From assembly GCF_019974155.1 (NCBI RefSeq), contig NZ_AP025158.1, forward strand, positions 620,001 through 684,000: a stretch of DNA of 64,000 nt. The letters run 5' to 3'. Origin of the DNA: Thermus thermophilus. Lineage in GTDB: Bacteria; Deinococcota; Deinococci; Deinococcales; Thermaceae. Positions 62,974 through 64,000 of this stretch are shown one piece after another. Below the pieces are notes generated by a model. That model ran no database searches. It worked only from the letters and a program-made list of their open reading frames with translations, and was not told the origin of the DNA. The translations under genes and the position numbers were made by a program. Numbering within the stretch: the stretch's first letter is position 1; each line of letters starts with the position of its first letter.

Positions 62974-64000
62974 ATGGTGGAGATCCTGGACACCACCCTA
63001 AGGGACGGCACCCAAGGGGAGGGGGTAAGCCTCTCCGTGGACGACAAGGTGGCCATCGCCAAGCGCCTCGCCGCCTTCGGGATCCACCTCATTGAGGGGG
63101 GCTGGCCCGGCTCCAACCCCAAGGACGCCGAGTTCTTCCAGCGCATGAAGGGGGTGGACCTGGGGGCGGCGAGGCTTTGCGCCTTCGGGGCCACCCGCAG
63201 GAAGGGGCTTTCCCCGGAGGAGGACCCCTCGGTCTTGGCCCTCCTCGAGGCCGAGACCCCCGTGGTGGTCCTCTTCGGCAAGAGCTGGACCCTCCACGTC
63301 CTCGAGGCCCTGGAGACCTCCTTGGCGGAGAACCTCCGCATGGTTGAGGAGACGGTGGCCTTCTTCGCCCGGAAGGGCAGGCGGGTGGTCTACGACGCCG
63401 AGCACTTCTTTGACGGCTACAAGGAAGACCCCGCCTACGCCCTCGCCACCCTGGAGGCCGCCCTAAGGGGTGGGGCCGACACCCTGGTCCTTTGCGACAC
63501 CAACGGGGGGAGCCTCCCCGAGGAGGTCTACGCCATCACCAAGGCGGTGGTGGAGCGGTTTCCTGGGGTGAGGATCGGCATCCACCCCCACAACGACGCC
63601 GAGCTCGCCGTGGCCAACGCCCTCGCGGCGGTGCGGGCCGGGGCCACCCATGTGCAGGGCACCATCAACGGCTATGGGGAGCGGTGCGGCAACCTCAACC
63701 TCACGAGCTTCCTCCCCACCCTGGTCTTTAAGTACGGGATCCCCGCCATCCCTCCGGAAAGGCTAAAGGGCCTAAGGGAGCTTTCCCACTTCGTGGACGA
63801 GCGGGCCAACCTCACCCCCAACCGCCGCGCCCCCTACGTGGGGGAGGCGGCCTTCGCCCACAAGGCCGGGGTGCACGTCTCCGCCGTCCTCAAGAACCCC
63901 CGCACCTACGAGCACATCCCCCCGGAGTGGGTGGGGAACCAGAGGCGCTTTCTGGTCTCGGACGTGGCGGGCCGCTCCAACCTCCTCGCCAAGCTCCAGG
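62974..64000 (+). CDS. cimA: Citramalate synthase-like protein (CimA family), 3' end outside window
   Basis: Open frame of 342 codons from ATG 62974 that runs off the window. DTTLRDGTQGEGVSLSVDDKVAIAKRLAAFGIHLIEGGWPGSNPKD is the CimA-type start (LIEGGWPGSNP distinguishes it from LeuA); also CDTNGGSLPEEV, IHPHNDAELAVANALAAV and INGYGERCGNLNL. CimA makes citramalate from acetyl-CoA and pyruvate, giving a threonine-independent route to isoleucine; its place after leuA supports this. The start lies three nt after the leuA stop. Confidence 0.88.
   Translation, partial: MVEILDTTLRDGTQGEGVSLSVDDKVAIAKRLAAFGIHLIEGGWPGSNPKDAEFFQRMKGVDLGAARLCAFGATRRKGLSPEEDPSVLALLEAETPVVVLFGKSWTLHVLEALETSLAENLRMVEETVAFFARKGRRVVYDAEHFFDGYKEDPAYALATLEAALRGGADTLVLCDTNGGSLPEEVYAITKAVVERFPGVRIGIHPHNDAELAVANALAAVRAGATHVQGTINGYGERCGNLNLTSFLPTLVFKYGIPAIPPERLKGLRELSHFVDERANLTPNRRAPYVGEAAFAHKAGVHVSAVLKNPRTYEHIPPEWVGNQRRFLVSDVAGRSNLLAKLQ

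Overview
This 64 kb window is high-GC chromosomal DNA from the Thermus lineage, almost certainly Thermus thermophilus or a very close relative. The support is a V-type ATPase in a bacterium, a heavy G/C third-position bias, start codons packed tightly or overlapping, and proteins I recognise from this species (LeuB, RodA, SecA, MalQ, ComZ and the M16 peptidase pair). From memory, LeuB carries a few substitutions relative to strain HB8, and the C-terminal part of the major pilin is not the HB8/HB27 one. I therefore read it as a different strain, without certainty.

Layout. 1-1.1 kb: end of the V-ATPase operon (subunits B and D). 1.1-5.2 kb: a secreted pectinacetylesterase-like hydrolase, facing an HExxH protein and recG. 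5.2-10.9 kb: an inactive/active M16 peptidase pair, an EamA transporter, 3-hydroxybutyryl-CoA dehydrogenase and malQ. 10.9-17.9 kb (minus): dnaG, a cyclase-AAA-TPR signalling protein, a small unknown and an MrfA-like helicase. 17.9-24.3 kb: UPF0145, HMA-like and DUF1999 small proteins, a BatA-like vWA protein, tsaD and secA. 24.4-30.8 kb: three acyl-CoA synthetases, one fused to an IclR-type regulator and divergent from acs. 31-33 kb: methylmalonyl-CoA mutase large subunit with a small membrane protein and an NTF2-like protein. 33.1-39.8 kb: wHTH-minD-minE-rodA, potABCD and a cytochrome c. 39.8-46.4 kb (minus): leuC-leuD-leuB-Uma2-Uma2-SDR-ilvD behind a leader-peptide attenuator. 46.5-48.9 kb: tRNA-Leu(CAG), trpS, scpA, Uma2. 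48.9-57 kb (minus): a truncated MazF/PemK toxin, Uma2, a hendecad coiled-coil membrane protein, a Wzy/O-antigen-ligase-like protein, pilA4, an IS4-type element, comZ, pilA3, pilA2, pilA1 and a decayed pilin gene. 57-64 kb: a YpdA-like reductase, then ilvB-ilvN-ilvC-leuA-cimA behind a second leader-peptide attenuator.

Together these loci hold nearly the whole branched-chain amino-acid pathway, in two clusters on opposite strands. Each cluster is preceded by a short leader peptide rich in Leu/Val/Ile codons, a terminator hairpin and a competing antiterminator pairing. The acyl-CoA synthetase cluster supplies acetyl/propionyl-CoA, and its IclR-synthetase fusion plus an 11-bp inverted repeat in the divergent promoter region is the most unusual assembly here. 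Many genes have a -10 hexamer only 6-8 nt before the start codon, which implies abundant leaderless mRNA, including one nearly symmetric bidirectional promoter.
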